A stretch of 64,000 nucleotides of DNA from [Mycobacterium] vasticus (GTDB lineage: Bacteria > Actinomycetota > Actinomycetes > Mycobacteriales > Mycobacteriaceae), in the NCBI RefSeq assembly GCF_020181595.1, contig NZ_CP084028.1:4144930-4208929 (forward strand), given 5' to 3'. The position numbers were made by a program, and so were the translations under genes. The first letter of the stretch is position 1; each line of letters starts with the position of its first letter. Below the pieces are notes generated by a model that saw only the letters and a program-made list of their open reading frames with translations, made no database searches and was not told where the DNA came from. Of the stretch, positions 55,470 through 64,000 are shown in pieces.

Positions 55470-56906
55470 CTAACCCAGCTTCGCGAGCATCCAGGCCGCA
55501 CGCGGGTCCTTCTTTGACTTCCCATTCCACTCCACCAACCCCTCAGCGCGTAGCGCCTGCAACCGGTTGGTGGCCGACGGCCTGCTGATTCCGAGTGCAT
55601 CCGCGACCTCACCAGTCCCCATGGGCATAGCGGCGCCGCGAAGCAAGTCGAGCACCGCCTGGCTTCCCCTCGGCAGACGATTGGCCACTTCCGCGCTGAG
55701 TCGGGCAACTGCCTCCAGTCGCAGCTTCACACTGCCGGTCCCCTGACGATAAACAGGATCAGTCAAGCCAACCCTTCGCATCTCTTCGAAGATCCGCTTG
55801 ATCCCTTCACCCAACTCCTGTCCAATGCGAAGGTCCGCACACACACGCGCGATTCTCGGATTCCGGGCGAACCGACTGATCTCCAACGGTTTCGACGGAT
55901 CAATAAGTCCTGGGAACCGGCCTGGACTCTCGATCTCGATACGGTCTGGGAAGATCTCGACGCGTATGTGGTCACCAGCAAGGCTGTACGACCGGTGAAT
56001 CGCCGCATTCACTAGACCCTCCCGCCACGCGTCCTTCGGCACGATGTCCGTACCGGTAAAAAGTCCGGCTTCATCTAAGGATCGCCGCTTCGGCGCCCAG
56101 CGCTCGATGAGCTCGGCGGCATCTTGTATTGCGTACGGGATCGGCCCCTCGATCTTGACGTCGCCGTCGTCGTACAGATTCAGCTGCGCCCCAGTACCCC
56201 GCTCCGTTGCCATGTACCTCAGAACCCGGATGTACGCCTCGGGGAATTGCTGCTGCGGGTGCTTCCCGAACAGTAGGTAACCGGCATTAGTCAGCGCACC
56301 GTCCCGCGTGAGCAGACTCCGAGCATGCAAGATCCCCTTGGCCGACTCGGCCCCGGTCTTCTCGCGGTAGTTCTCAAGCAACTTCTTGTTGAGATCCGAG
56401 ATGCTGTGTCCCCCCGCAACAGCCATCCCGTCGTACTGCGCTTGCCCCTTGTCGAACTCCAATTCCTGCCGCTGCGAGAAGTTGAGCTTTCGTGACTCAT
56501 CACCGACCCGTAGGAAGGTGTCGCCGTTCTTCATCTCATGGACGCGTTCCCCCGGGTCTACACGAAATACTAGGAGTACATCGCTCCCACCTTCCGCGTT
56601 GACGCATTCGGTCTCCGTGCAACCGAAACGCACGGGTGGCACGGTGTGATCTATCGACGCCTGCCGCAGCTCGTTGATGCGCTTCAAGCCCTGCCGATTC
56701 ATACCTTCAACCGTCTGGCCGTGAACACCGACGACGATCGTCCCGCCTTCTGCGTTGGCAAACGCAATGAGCGCCTGTCCGAGCGCTTGCCCCTGCACCC
56801 GAGCGCTCTTCTTCTCAAACCATTGGTCCTCGACTGCCTCCACGATGCGCGGACCACGCTCGGGCACCGGGGAGGTCAAGACCGTATCGATCCGGTTCGC
56901 CGTCAC
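55470..56906 (-). CDS. AlbA_2 (Schlafen-type) ATP-binding/DNA-binding protein
   Basis: This 478-residue protein has an N-terminal AlbA_2/Schlafen-like domain (EKKSARVQGQALGQALIAFA at 31-50, NAEGGTIVVGVHG at 51-63), a linker, a GHKL-like C-terminal ATPase region (AWREGLVNAAIHRSYS and IEIESPGRFPG near 290-330) and a winged-helix end (~415-478). Such proteins are found beside defence, regulatory or mobile elements; the activity is not settled. The gene is visibly less GC-rich than its neighbours, has its own leaderless promoter and sits inside a 29-bp inverted repeat, all hinting at transfer. Confidence 0.8.
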   Translation of the reverse strand: MTANRIDTVLTSPVPERGPRIVEAVEDQWFEKKSARVQGQALGQALIAFANAEGGTIVVGVHGQTVEGMNRQGLKRINELRQASIDHTVPPVRFGCTETECVNAEGGSDVLLVFRVDPGERVHEMKNGDTFLRVGDESRKLNFSQRQELEFDKGQAQYDGMAVAGGHSISDLNKKLLENYREKTGAESAKGILHARSLLTRDGALTNAGYLLFGKHPQQQFPEAYIRVLRYMATERGTGAQLNLYDDGDVKIEGPIPYAIQDAAELIERWAPKRRSLDEAGLFTGTDIVPKDAWREGLVNAAIHRSYSLAGDHIRVEIFPDRIEIESPGRFPGLIDPSKPLEISRFARNPRIARVCADLRIGQELGEGIKRIFEEMRRVGLTDPVYRQGTGSVKLRLEAVARLSAEVANRLPRGSQAVLDLLRGAAMPMGTGEVADALGISRPSATNRLQALRAEGLVEWNGKSKKDPRAAWMLAKLG

Positions 56907-56912
56907 AGATCT

Positions 56913-56918
56913 ACTGTA
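56913..56918 (-). promoter_or_regulatory. -10 box of a leaderless promoter for the AlbA_2 gene
   Basis: TACAGT on the minus strand ends six bases before GTG 56906; no ribosome site is present. Confidence 0.5.
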
Positions 56919-57005
56919 AACAATTTTTAGTAGAGGCGTCCGAGGTAATGCTATGCCGAGCAGTCACGCTGCCGCCCGAAGCTGGCCAGCCTGACATAAC
57001 GGAGC

Positions 57006-57034
57006 TTGTCGCTCATAGGCGGGCAACCATCACA
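57006..57034. repeat. Right inverted-repeat arm of the 1.76-kb unit
   Basis: Reverse complement of 55272-55300 with one mismatch (28 of 29), the innermost 22 bases being identical. No target duplication is seen outside the arms. Confidence 0.85.
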
Positions 57035-57101
57035 CCCCAACCGCTCAGTTACGGTTGGGACAGAAGGGATTTCGGGCCGGCATAAGCCACACCAGCCCGC
57101 C

Positions 57102-58298
57102 TCAGCCCAGCGACGCCAGCGCGCGAACCAATTGGTCGACCTCGGACATGGTCGAGTAGTGACTCAGCCCGATGGTGACCGCTCCCCCGATGTCGTCCAC
57201 CCCGATCGCCTCAAGCACCCGCGACCCGGCGTTGGCGATCGCCAGCACGCCATTGTCGGCCAGGCGCTGCACCACCCGCTCGGCCGGCACGTTACGCACC
57301 GCGAAGCTGACCACCGGGATGCGTGCCTCGGGCTGGCCGATCATCATCACCAGGGGCAAAGACCGCAGTGAGTGCAGCAGGTAGTCGAACAGCCGGTTCA
57401 GGTACTCGGTGACCGAGCGCATCGAGATGGCCAGCCGCTCCGGCCGGCTGCCGCGGGCCGACTCATCCAGCGACGCCAGGTATTCGACACTGGCAACGAC
57501 CCCGGCCAGCAGGCCGAACTGGTGCAGCCCCACCTCCAGGCGGGCCGGGCCGGTGGCCAGCGGATCGAGCGACACCGACGCGAAGGTGTCGATCAACGCC
57601 GGGTCGCGGAACACCAGCGCACCCACCGGCGGGCCGCCCCAACTGGCGGCGTTGACGGCCACCACGTCGGCACCGATGTCGTTGATGTCCATCAGCTGAT
57701 ACGGCGCGGCCGCGGAATGGTCGACCACCGCGACTCCGCCCACGTCGTGGATCAACTTGGTGACCGGCCGCAGGTCGGTGATGGTGCCCAGCACCCCCGA
57801 CGCCGACGTCAGGGCCACCAGCCGGGTCGACTGGTTGATCAGGTTCGCCCACTGCCAGCTCGGCAGCTCCCCGGTCTCGATGTCCACCTCGGCCCAGCGC
57901 AGCTTGGCGCCGTAACGGTTGGCCGAACGCACCCAGGGCGCGATGTTCGCCTCGTCGTCGAGCCGGGTGACCACGGTCTCGTAGCCCAGGCTGACCCGCG
58001 ACGACGCGGCATCGGCCAGCGCGCTCAGCAGCACCGCACGATCCGGGCCCAGCACCACCGCGTCGGGATCGGCCCCGAACAGGTCGGCCACCGCCTGGCG
58101 GGCCGCCACCAGCACCGCCGCACTGCGCCGCGCCGCCGGGTGCGGACCAGCCGCCGTCGCCAGTGATCCGCGGAAGGCGGTGGACACCGTGGTCGCCACC
58201 GAATCCGGGATCAACATGCCGGTCGGAGCGTCGAAATGCACCCAGCCGTCACCCAACGTCGGGTGCAGTCCTCGCACCCGGGCGACGTCGTACGCCAT
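57102..58298 (-). CDS. Class V aminotransferase/cysteine desulfurase-like protein lacking the PLP lysine (Rv3778c-like)
   Basis: This 398-residue protein has the desulfurase fold: [12 protein letters not shown] at the start, [12 protein letters not shown] near residue 198 (the cofactor Asp/His region) and [16 protein letters not shown] at the end. In place of the usual Schiff-base Lys (ADxxxxSxHK) it reads [17 protein letters not shown], with no lysine. The same loop is recalled in M. tuberculosis Rv3778c, so the loss is old. It may bind PLP weakly or have another task. ATG 58298 gives the family length. Confidence 0.8.
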   Translation of the reverse strand: MAYDVARVRGLHPTLGDGWVHFDAPTGMLIPDSVATTVSTAFRGSLATAAGPHPAARRSAAVLVAARQAVADLFGADPDAVVLGPDRAVLLSALADAASSRVSLGYETVVTRLDDEANIAPWVRSANRYGAKLRWAEVDIETGELPSWQWANLINQSTRLVALTSASGVLGTITDLRPVTKLIHDVGGVAVVDHSAAAPYQLMDINDIGADVVAVNAASWGGPPVGALVFRDPALIDTFASVSLDPLATGPARLEVGLHQFGLLAGVVASVEYLASLDESARGSRPERLAISMRSVTEYLNRLFDYLLHSLRSLPLVMMIGQPEARIPVVSFAVRNVPAERVVQRLADNGVLAIANAGSRVLEAIGVDDIGGAVTIGLSHYSTMSEVDQLVRALASLG

Positions 58299-58387
58299 GG
58301 CAGCCACCTTCAAATACACAGGTACCTGAGAACGGATAGCTCCCCCGCCACGCTGAGCCGCCTCACCTAGGCAGACATACTAGTGCA

Positions 58388-60340
58388 GTGCTTGTGGGCC
58401 CCGGATTGATTGCCACCTTGGCGCTCCTTGTCGTTCCCGGAGCCCTGGTGGCAGCCGGTGCGCGACTGTCCTGGCCGCTGGCGGTGACGGTCGGGCCGGC
58501 CCTGACCTACGGCCTGGTGGGCTTGGCGATCGTGCCGTTCGGCGCGTGGGGAATCCCCTGGAACGCGGGCACCGCCGGCGCGACGCTGCTGCTGGGCGGC
58601 GCCTCGGTGGCCGGGCTTGCGCGCGGGTTGCGGTCGCTGCTGGATCGCCGCCCCGGTATTCACGTGGCCACGCCGGGATCGTCGGGCGGGCCGACGCTGC
58701 TGGTGGCCGCCGGGGCGCTGATCGGCATGGTCCTGATCGGCTGGGCGGCGGTGCGCGGGCTGGGCCATTGGCAGTCGATCCCGAGCACCTGGGACGCGGT
58801 CTGGCACGCCAACACCGTGCGCTTCATTCTCGACACGGGCCAGGCCTCCCCCACCCACATGGGCGAGCTGCGCAACGTCGAGACCCACGCCCCGCTGTAC
58901 TACCCGTCAGCGTTTCACGCGCTGACGGTGGTGCTGTGCCAGCTGACCGGTGCCGCACCCACCTCGGCCGCCACGCTGGCCGGGGTGGCCGCCTCGATAT
59001 GGCTGTTCCCGATCAGCGCCGCGCTGTTGACGTGGGGCCTGCTGCAACGGGTTTCCAGCACGGCGGTGACGGCCTTGTCGGCGGCTGCGGCGGCGGCGTT
59101 GTCGGCGTCGTTCACCGCGCTGCCCTATGTCGAGTTCGGCACCGCGGCGCTGCCCAATCTGGTGGGCTACGGGGTGGTGGTGCCGACGTTCACGCTGCTG
59201 ACCAGCGTGCGCACCATGCGCGACCGGATTCCGTTGGCGGTGCTGGCACTGCTCGGGACGTTTTCGATGCATCTGACCGCCGGTGTGGTGACCGTGCTCT
59301 TGGCGGCGGCCTGGTGGCTGTGCCCCAAGGACGGCGCGCTGTGGAACCCGTTGCGCGGCAAACGACGTGACACCTTGGCGTTGGCTGCGGTGCTGGTGCT
59401 GGCCGGGTTGCTGCTGCTGCCGCAGCTGTTGAGTGTGCGACGGCAGGCCGAGATCATCGCCGGGCATTCGTTTCTGACTCATGAGGGCCGCAAGTCCGGC
59501 CTGCGCGACGCGCTGCTGCTGCACACCCGCCACCTCAATGATTTTCCGATTCAGTACACACTGGTGGGCCTGTGCGCGGTGGGCGCGGCGGTACTGCTCT
59601 ATAAGAAGGTGTACTGGCCGCTGGCGCTGTGGGCGGTGCTTGTGGTGGGAGTGGTGCAGTCCTCGGCGCCGCTCGGCGGGCCGGTGGGCCGGACGCTCGG
59701 AATGTTCACCGACCTGTTCTACAGCGACCCGCGCCGGATCATGGCGGCGATGACACTGCTGCTGATCCCGATGGCCGGGGTCGGCCTGACGTTCCTGGCC
59801 GGGCTGGCGGCCAGGCCGTTGGGTGCTCGGCTGCGTCCGGTGCTGACCGGGGTGCTGCTGGTGGCGGTGACGGTCGGGCTGGCCTGGCACTACCTGCCGC
59901 GGCACGCGTTCCTGCTGGGCGACAAGTACGACTCGGTGATGGTCGACGGCCGCGACCTGGAGGCCTTCGCGCATCTGGCGGCACTGCCCGGGGCGCGCGA
60001 CAGCGTGATCGGCAACGCCAACGTCGACGGCAGCTCCTGGATGTACGCCGTCGCCGGCCTGCACCCGCTGTGGACGCACTACGACTATCCGCAGCAGGAG
60101 GGCCCCGGCCCGCAGCGGTTCATCTTCTGGGCGTATGCCGACGACGCCGACACCGATCCGCGGGTGGCGCACGCCGTGCATGACCTCAACATCCGCTATG
60201 TGCTGATCAGCAGCCCGATAGTGCGCGGGTTCACCCTGCCCGACGGACTAGTCTCACTGGATAAATCGCGGTCATGGGCCAAGATCTACGACAACGGCGG
60301 GGCCACTATCTACCAATGGCAGGGAGGCGCGGGGCATTGA
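58388..60340 (+). CDS. Large GT-C-like membrane protein (Rv3779-like)
   Basis: This 650-residue protein has about eleven TM segments, with an extracytoplasmic loop containing STWDAVWHANTVRFILDTG near residue 138 and a C-terminal soluble part (DSVIGNANVDGSSWMYAVAG near 540). The match is to Rv3779, a membrane glycosyltransferase-like protein linked to polyprenyl-phosphomannose and LM/LAM synthesis. Its stop overlaps the TTG of bpa, leading the bpa-galactan gene row. A CATACT hexamer lies six bases before GTG 58388. Confidence 0.85.
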   Translation: MLVGPGLIATLALLVVPGALVAAGARLSWPLAVTVGPALTYGLVGLAIVPFGAWGIPWNAGTAGATLLLGGASVAGLARGLRSLLDRRPGIHVATPGSSGGPTLLVAAGALIGMVLIGWAAVRGLGHWQSIPSTWDAVWHANTVRFILDTGQASPTHMGELRNVETHAPLYYPSAFHALTVVLCQLTGAAPTSAATLAGVAASIWLFPISAALLTWGLLQRVSSTAVTALSAAAAAALSASFTALPYVEFGTAALPNLVGYGVVVPTFTLLTSVRTMRDRIPLAVLALLGTFSMHLTAGVVTVLLAAAWWLCPKDGALWNPLRGKRRDTLALAAVLVLAGLLLLPQLLSVRRQAEIIAGHSFLTHEGRKSGLRDALLLHTRHLNDFPIQYTLVGLCAVGAAVLLYKKVYWPLALWAVLVVGVVQSSAPLGGPVGRTLGMFTDLFYSDPRRIMAAMTLLLIPMAGVGLTFLAGLAARPLGARLRPVLTGVLLVAVTVGLAWHYLPRHAFLLGDKYDSVMVDGRDLEAFAHLAALPGARDSVIGNANVDGSSWMYAVAGLHPLWTHYDYPQQEGPGPQRFIFWAYADDADTDPRVAHAVHDLNIRYVLISSPIVRGFTLPDGLVSLDKSRSWAKIYDNGGATIYQWQGGAGH

Positions 60341-60846
60341 GTGACAGCAGCGCAGACGACCAGGATGACCTGGACGGTCTGGACGGGGTGGAGGTCATCT
60401 CCGGCTCCGACTCCGATGGCGGCGAGCAGTCGGTGACCGACTTGATCGAGCAGCCCGCCAAGGTGATGCGGATCGGCACCATGATCAAGCAGCTGCTGGA
60501 GGAGGTGCGCTCGGCGCCGCTGGACGACGCCAGCCGGGTCCGGCTGCGTGAGGTGCACGCCGCCAGCATCCGTGAGCTCGAAGACGGCCTGGCCCCGGAA
60601 CTGCGTGAGGAGCTGGAGCGCCTGACTCTGCCGCTGCGCGAGGACGCCACCCCGTCCGACGCCGAGTTGCGGATCGCCCAGGCTCAGCTGGTCGGCTGGC
60701 TGGAGGGGCTGTTCCACGGCATCCAGACCGCCCTGTTCGCTCAGCAGATGGCGGCCCGCGCGCAGCTGGAGCAGATGCGTCACGGCGCACTGCCGCCCGG
60801 TGCCGGCCAGGGTGGGCTTCCCCACGACTCCGGTCAGTACCTGTAG
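60337..60846 (+). CDS. bpa: Bacterial proteasome activator Bpa
   Basis: This 169-residue protein has an acidic N-terminal ~40 residues, a four-helix core (PAKVMRIGTMIKQLLEEVR near 52, AQLVGWLEGLFHGIQTALF near 120) and the C-terminal GQYL that opens the 20S proteasome. TTG 60337 is chosen because AGGGAGG lies nine bases upstream and overlaps the preceding stop; ATG 60316 has no ribosome site. It delivers unfolded proteins to the proteasome without ATP. Confidence 0.92.
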   Translation: MSDSSADDQDDLDGLDGVEVISGSDSDGGEQSVTDLIEQPAKVMRIGTMIKQLLEEVRSAPLDDASRVRLREVHAASIRELEDGLAPELREELERLTLPLREDATPSDAELRIAQAQLVGWLEGLFHGIQTALFAQQMAARAQLEQMRHGALPPGAGQGGLPHDSGQYL

Positions 60847-60852
60847 CTGATC

Positions 60853-61656
60853 GTGGCCGGCACCGATCCGCACATCGAGACCCGCGACGCCTGGGTCGAG
60901 TTCCCCATCTTCGACGCCAAGTCCCGGTCGCTGAAGAAGGCGTTCCTGGGCAAGGCCGGCGGGGCGATCGGCCGCAACAACTCCAACGTGGTCGTGGTCG
61001 AGGCACTGCGCGACATCACCATGTCACTCGAGCTCGGCGACCGGGTGGGCTTGGTCGGCCACAACGGCGCCGGCAAATCCACACTGCTGCGCCTACTTTC
61101 GGGCATCTACGAGCCGACGCGCGGGTCGGCGACGGTGGTGGGCCGGGTGGCGCCGGTGTTCGACCTCGGGGTGGGTATGGACCCGGAGATCTCCGGATTC
61201 GAGAACATCATCATCCGCGGGCTGTTCCTCGGGCAGACCCGCAAGCAGATGGCCGCCAAGGTCGACGAGATCGCCGAATTCACCGAACTGGGCGACTACC
61301 TGGCGATGCCGCTGCGCACCTACTCCACCGGCATGCGGGTGCGCCTGGCGATGGGTGTGGTCACCAGCATCGACCCGGAGATCCTGCTGCTCGACGAGGG
61401 CATCGGCGCGGTGGACGCCGAGTTCTTGAAGAAGGCCCAGACCCGGTTGCAGAAACTGGTGGAGCGCTCCGGAATCCTGGTGTTCGCAAGCCATTCCAAC
61501 GAATTCCTGGCGCGGCTGTGCAAGACCGCGATGTGGATCGACCACGGCACCATCAAGATGACCGGTGGGATCGAAGAGGTCGTCGGCGCCTACGAGGGCC
61601 CCGACGCCGCCAGGCATGTGCGCGAGGTGCTGGCCGAGACGCGGGATCAAGCGTGA
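60853..61656 (+). CDS. rfbE: ABC transporter ATPase for cell-wall galactan export (Rv3781-like)
   Basis: This 267-residue protein has Walker A GHNGAGKST near 74, a signature region YSTGMRVRLAMG near 157, Walker B ILLLDEGIGAVD near 177 and the switch His. It is the ATP-binding partner of the permease at 62555. In mycobacteria this ABC system flips lipid-linked galactan or arabinogalactan precursor. The GlfT1 gene between them starts in its stop (GTGA). Confidence 0.92.
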   Translation: MAGTDPHIETRDAWVEFPIFDAKSRSLKKAFLGKAGGAIGRNNSNVVVVEALRDITMSLELGDRVGLVGHNGAGKSTLLRLLSGIYEPTRGSATVVGRVAPVFDLGVGMDPEISGFENIIIRGLFLGQTRKQMAAKVDEIAEFTELGDYLAMPLRTYSTGMRVRLAMGVVTSIDPEILLLDEGIGAVDAEFLKKAQTRLQKLVERSGILVFASHSNEFLARLCKTAMWIDHGTIKMTGGIEEVVGAYEGPDAARHVREVLAETRDQA

Positions 61657-62558
61657 ACGAGACCGTCTACGCCGTCGTCGTCACCCACCGCCGGGTCGAA
61701 CAGTTGGCCGAGTCGCTGAAGGCGGTGGTGACCCAGTCCCGGGTGCCGGATCACCTGATCGTCGTCGACAACGATGACGATGCCGCGGTTGCCGAGTTGG
61801 TGGCGTCCCAACCGGTGCCGACGACCTATCTGAGTTCACGCCGGAACCTCGGTGGCGCAGGCGGTTTCGCGTTGGGCATGCTGCACGCCCTGGCCGCCGG
61901 CGCGGACTGGTTGTGGCTGGCCGACGACGACGGACGGCCCGCCGATTCCGCGGTGCTGGACCGGCTGCTGTACTGCGCGACCCATTACGGGCTGGCCGAG
62001 GTGTCACCGATGGTGTGCAACATCGACGAGCCGGAGCGGTTGGCGTTCCCGCTGCGGCGTGGCCTGGTGTGGCGGCGGCGGGTCGAGGAATTGGTCCGTG
62101 ACGGAGACGATCTGCTGCCCGGCATCGCGTCGTTGTTCAACGGGGCGCTGTTCGCCGCATCCACCTGCGAGGCGGTCGGCGTGCCGGATCTGCGGTTGTT
62201 CATCCGCGGCGACGAGGTGGAGATGCACCGGCGGCTGGTGCGTTCCGGCCTGCCGTTCGGCACCTGCTTGACCGCGGCGTACCTGCACCCCAGTGGCACT
62301 GAGGAATTCAAGCCGATCCTGGGCGGGCGGATGCACACCCAATACCCCGACAACGCGGCGAAGCGGTATTACACCTACCGCAACCGCGGCTACCTGATGG
62401 CCCAGCCCGGCATGCGCAAGCTGCTGGCGCAGGAGTGGCTGCGGTTCGGCTGGTTCTTCCTGGTGTCGCGGCGCGATCCGGCGGGGCTGGCCGAGTGGAT
62501 TCGGCTGCGCCGGCTGGGGCGTCGGGAACAGTTCGGCAAACCCGAGGGGCAGCAATGA
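61653..62558 (+). CDS. glfT1: Galactofuranosyltransferase GlfT1
   Basis: This 301-residue GT-A type transferase has VVVTHRRVEQLAESL at the start, the DxD-like LADDDGR near residue 88 and RNLGGAGGFALGM near 65. It adds the first galactofuranose residues to the decaprenyl-linked linker of arabinogalactan. Overlaps with both ABC genes (GTGA and ATGA) show tight coupling. Confidence 0.92.
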   Translation: MNETVYAVVVTHRRVEQLAESLKAVVTQSRVPDHLIVVDNDDDAAVAELVASQPVPTTYLSSRRNLGGAGGFALGMLHALAAGADWLWLADDDGRPADSAVLDRLLYCATHYGLAEVSPMVCNIDEPERLAFPLRRGLVWRRRVEELVRDGDDLLPGIASLFNGALFAASTCEAVGVPDLRLFIRGDEVEMHRRLVRSGLPFGTCLTAAYLHPSGTEEFKPILGGRMHTQYPDNAAKRYYTYRNRGYLMAQPGMRKLLAQEWLRFGWFFLVSRRDPAGLAEWIRLRRLGRREQFGKPEGQQ

Positions 62559-63385
62559 GTTTCACCGATGTGGCCGCGCAGTCCAAGACGTTCGCGCGGG
62601 CCCGGGCCGACCTGGCCGACGGCTTCGGCCGCCGCGAGCTGTGGCTGCACCTGGGGTGGCAGGACATCAAGCAGCGCTACCGGCGCAGTGTGCTGGGCCC
62701 GTTCTGGATCACCATCGGCACCGCCACCACCGCTGTGGCGATGGGTGGGCTGTACTCCAAGCTGTTCCACCTCGATCTGGCGGTGCACCTGCCGTACGTG
62801 ACGCTCGGGCTGATCGTCTGGAACCTGTTGAACGCGGCCATCTTGGAGGGCGCCGACGTGTTCGTCGCCAACGAGGGGCTGATCAAGCAGTTGCCGACGC
62901 CGCTTTCGGTGCATGTCTACCGGCTGGTGTGGCGGCAGATGATCCTGTTCGCCCACAACATCGTCATCTATCTGCCGATCGCACTGATCTTCCCGAAACC
63001 CTGGTCGTGGGCGGACCTTTCGGTGATCCCGGCGCTGGCGCTGATCGCTTTGAACTGTGTGTGGGTGTCGCTGTGCTTCGGGATCCTGGCTACCCGTTAC
63101 CGCGACATCGCGCCGCTGCTGTTCTCGGTGGTGCAGTTGCTGTTTCTGATGACGCCGATCATCTGGAACTACGAGACGTTGAAGGCCCAGGGCGCCACTC
63201 GATGGATGAACGTCGTCGAGCTCAATCCGCTGATGCACTACCTGGAGATCGTGCGGGCACCGCTGCTGGGTGCGCACCAGCCGCTGCGGCACTGGGCGGT
63301 GGTGCTGGTGCTGACCGTCCTCGGCTGGTCGGTGGCCGCTTTGGTGCTGCGCCAGTTCCGGGCGCGGGTCGCGTACTGGGTGTAG
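62555..63385 (+). CDS. rfbD: ABC transporter permease for cell-wall galactan export (Rv3783-like)
   Basis: This 276-residue protein has about six TM segments and the ABC-2 permease motif WQDIKQRYRRSVLGPFWI near residue 31. It forms the export channel with the ATPase at 60853. ATG 62555 overlaps the glfT1 stop. A striking AT-rich palindrome starts ten bases after its stop. Confidence 0.9.
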   Translation: MSFTDVAAQSKTFARARADLADGFGRRELWLHLGWQDIKQRYRRSVLGPFWITIGTATTAVAMGGLYSKLFHLDLAVHLPYVTLGLIVWNLLNAAILEGADVFVANEGLIKQLPTPLSVHVYRLVWRQMILFAHNIVIYLPIALIFPKPWSWADLSVIPALALIALNCVWVSLCFGILATRYRDIAPLLFSVVQLLFLMTPIIWNYETLKAQGATRWMNVVELNPLMHYLEIVRAPLLGAHQPLRHWAVVLVLTVLGWSVAALVLRQFRARVAYWV

Positions 63386-63394
63386 CCAAGAGTG

Positions 63395-63432
63395 GCCATA
63401 TTACCATTTATTATATTTATTGATAATATGGC
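63395..63432 (+). promoter_or_regulatory. AT-rich palindrome and promoter of the Fic gene
   Basis: GCCATATTA (63395-63403) and TAATATGGC (63424-63432) are perfect inverted arms around a strongly AT-rich loop, in otherwise GC-rich DNA. TAATAT (63424-63429) ends six bases before GTG 63436, giving a leaderless promoter. It could also end the upstream operon. Confidence 0.6.
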
Positions 63433-63435
63433 TCG

Positions 63436-64000
63436 GTGTCGTTACCTTCGACGGCGGTCGACTACGAGACACTGACCTGGGCTCCGGCCGAGCAATATGG
63501 TCAGTCCCGCACTGCTCGCCGAAAGCAGGTCGGCGCGTACCGGGCGGCCGTCACGGCGGACATCGCCGAGCTGGAACTGGTGCTGCCGTCCAGCGTTCAC
63601 GCCGAGGCCGCCGATGCCTCGCAGGAGATCGCCCGGTTCGACGCGGAGCTGGGCACCGATATCGCACCGTTCGCATCGGTGCTGTTGCGCTCGGAGTCCG
63701 CGGCTAGTTCCCGCATCGAGAATCTGACCGCGAGTGCCCGCGCCATCGCCGAAGCCGAGCTGGGGGATCCGTCGAAGCGCAACGCGACCCTCATCGTCGC
63801 CAACACCGTGGCGATGAAAGCTGCTGTCCGACTGGCTGATCACATCGATGCCAATGCCATCCTGCAGATGCACGCCGCGTTGATGCACGGGCAGGATCGT
63901 CACCTTCCCGGAGCATGGCGCACCGAACAGGTCTGGATCGGCGGGAGTGATCACGGCCCGATTGGAGCGTTGTTCGTGCCACCGCGCCATGAGCGGGTCG
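63436..64000 (+). CDS. Fic family protein, N-terminal part (runs off the window)
   Basis: 188 residues are visible. Ser91-x3-Glu95-Asn96 (SSRIEN) matches the (S/T)xxxE(G/N) motif that autoinhibits many Fic enzymes. MHAALMHGQDRHLPGAWR near 150 and the later RTEQVWIGG belong to the Fic flap region. The catalytic HPFxxGNGR motif would lie beyond the window. Fic enzymes add AMP or other groups to proteins and can act as toxins. The following gene in the M. tuberculosis order (Rv3784) is not Fic-like, so this is an inserted gene. Confidence 0.8.
   Translation, partial: MSLPSTAVDYETLTWAPAEQYGQSRTARRKQVGAYRAAVTADIAELELVLPSSVHAEAADASQEIARFDAELGTDIAPFASVLLRSESAASSRIENLTASARAIAEAELGDPSKRNATLIVANTVAMKAAVRLADHIDANAILQMHAALMHGQDRHLPGAWRTEQVWIGGSDHGPIGALFVPPRHERV

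Overview
The window is high-GC actinobacterial DNA from a mycobacterium. Evidence is the MmpS/MmpL pair, glycine-rich PGRS proteins, LucA, the proteasome activator Bpa with its GQYL tail, the arabinogalactan export genes, many GTG starts, and gene order matching much of the M. tuberculosis Rv3719-Rv3783 interval (from memory; not searched). The PGRS proteins carry a signal peptide and a short shared domain instead of a PE domain. This suggests a non-tuberculous lineage such as the M. terrae group (Mycolicibacter), which is inference.

Layout. 1-6.7 kb: the 3' end of an FAD oxidoreductase, two paralogous cyclopropane-synthase-like methyltransferases, and between them a PGRS protein and a flavin monooxygenase. 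6.7-12 kb: dnaX, a CHAP protein, an Rv3722c-type aminotransferase, SRP RNA, tRNA-Ser(GGA), lucA and a secreted DUF5078 protein. 12-16.4 kb: an MmpS-MmpL pair divergent from a TetR regulator, with two palindromes between them. 16.4-21 kb: a LigD-type polymerase, a frameshifted ligC, a haloalkane dehalogenase, a 46-residue cysteine-rich protein and a wax ester synthase/DGAT. 21-25 kb: an amidase, a lipoprotein zinc protease, a DUF4333 protein, a formate/nitrite channel and tRNA-Ser(CGA). 25-34.3 kb: tadA and partner, tyrA, small genes, an alkylsulfatase, tcrX-tcrY and an APH-like kinase. 34.3-37 kb: a small HTH-like gene followed by three tandem paralogous membrane proteins. 37-44 kb: tRNA-Arg, tRNA-Ser(GCT), hisC2, lipid enzymes, TerC, and an echA21-SMR-thioesterase-lipE operon joined by 4-base overlaps. 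44-48.5 kb: a 1038-residue PGRS protein behind a GjpA-type porin. 48.5-57 kb is the accessory part: two MarR genes (one frameshifted), a GH25-like protein coupled to an alpha/beta hydrolase, a LysR gene, two unknown genes, tRNA-Ser(TGA), vapBC, a quinone oxidoreductase, and an AlbA_2/Schlafen-type gene enclosed by 29-bp inverted repeats. 57-63.4 kb: a cysteine-desulfurase-like protein without the PLP lysine, a GT-C-like membrane protein, bpa, and the ABC ATPase, GlfT1 and permease genes for cell-wall galactan. The window ends inside a Fic gene behind an AT-rich palindromic promoter.

The conserved parts serve cell-envelope construction (galactan export, MmpL, lipid enzymes, amidase, porin), DNA maintenance (dnaX, ligC, polymerase), and tRNA or amino-acid metabolism. 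The accessory parts are toxin-antitoxin-like, HTH-plus-membrane and repeat-bounded modules, several beside tRNA genes. The most promising undescribed units are the HTH plus triple membrane-protein cassette (34.4-37.0 kb) and the inverted-repeat-bounded AlbA_2 gene (55.3-57.0 kb). Two single-base frameshifts (ligC and a marR) may be real or assembly errors.
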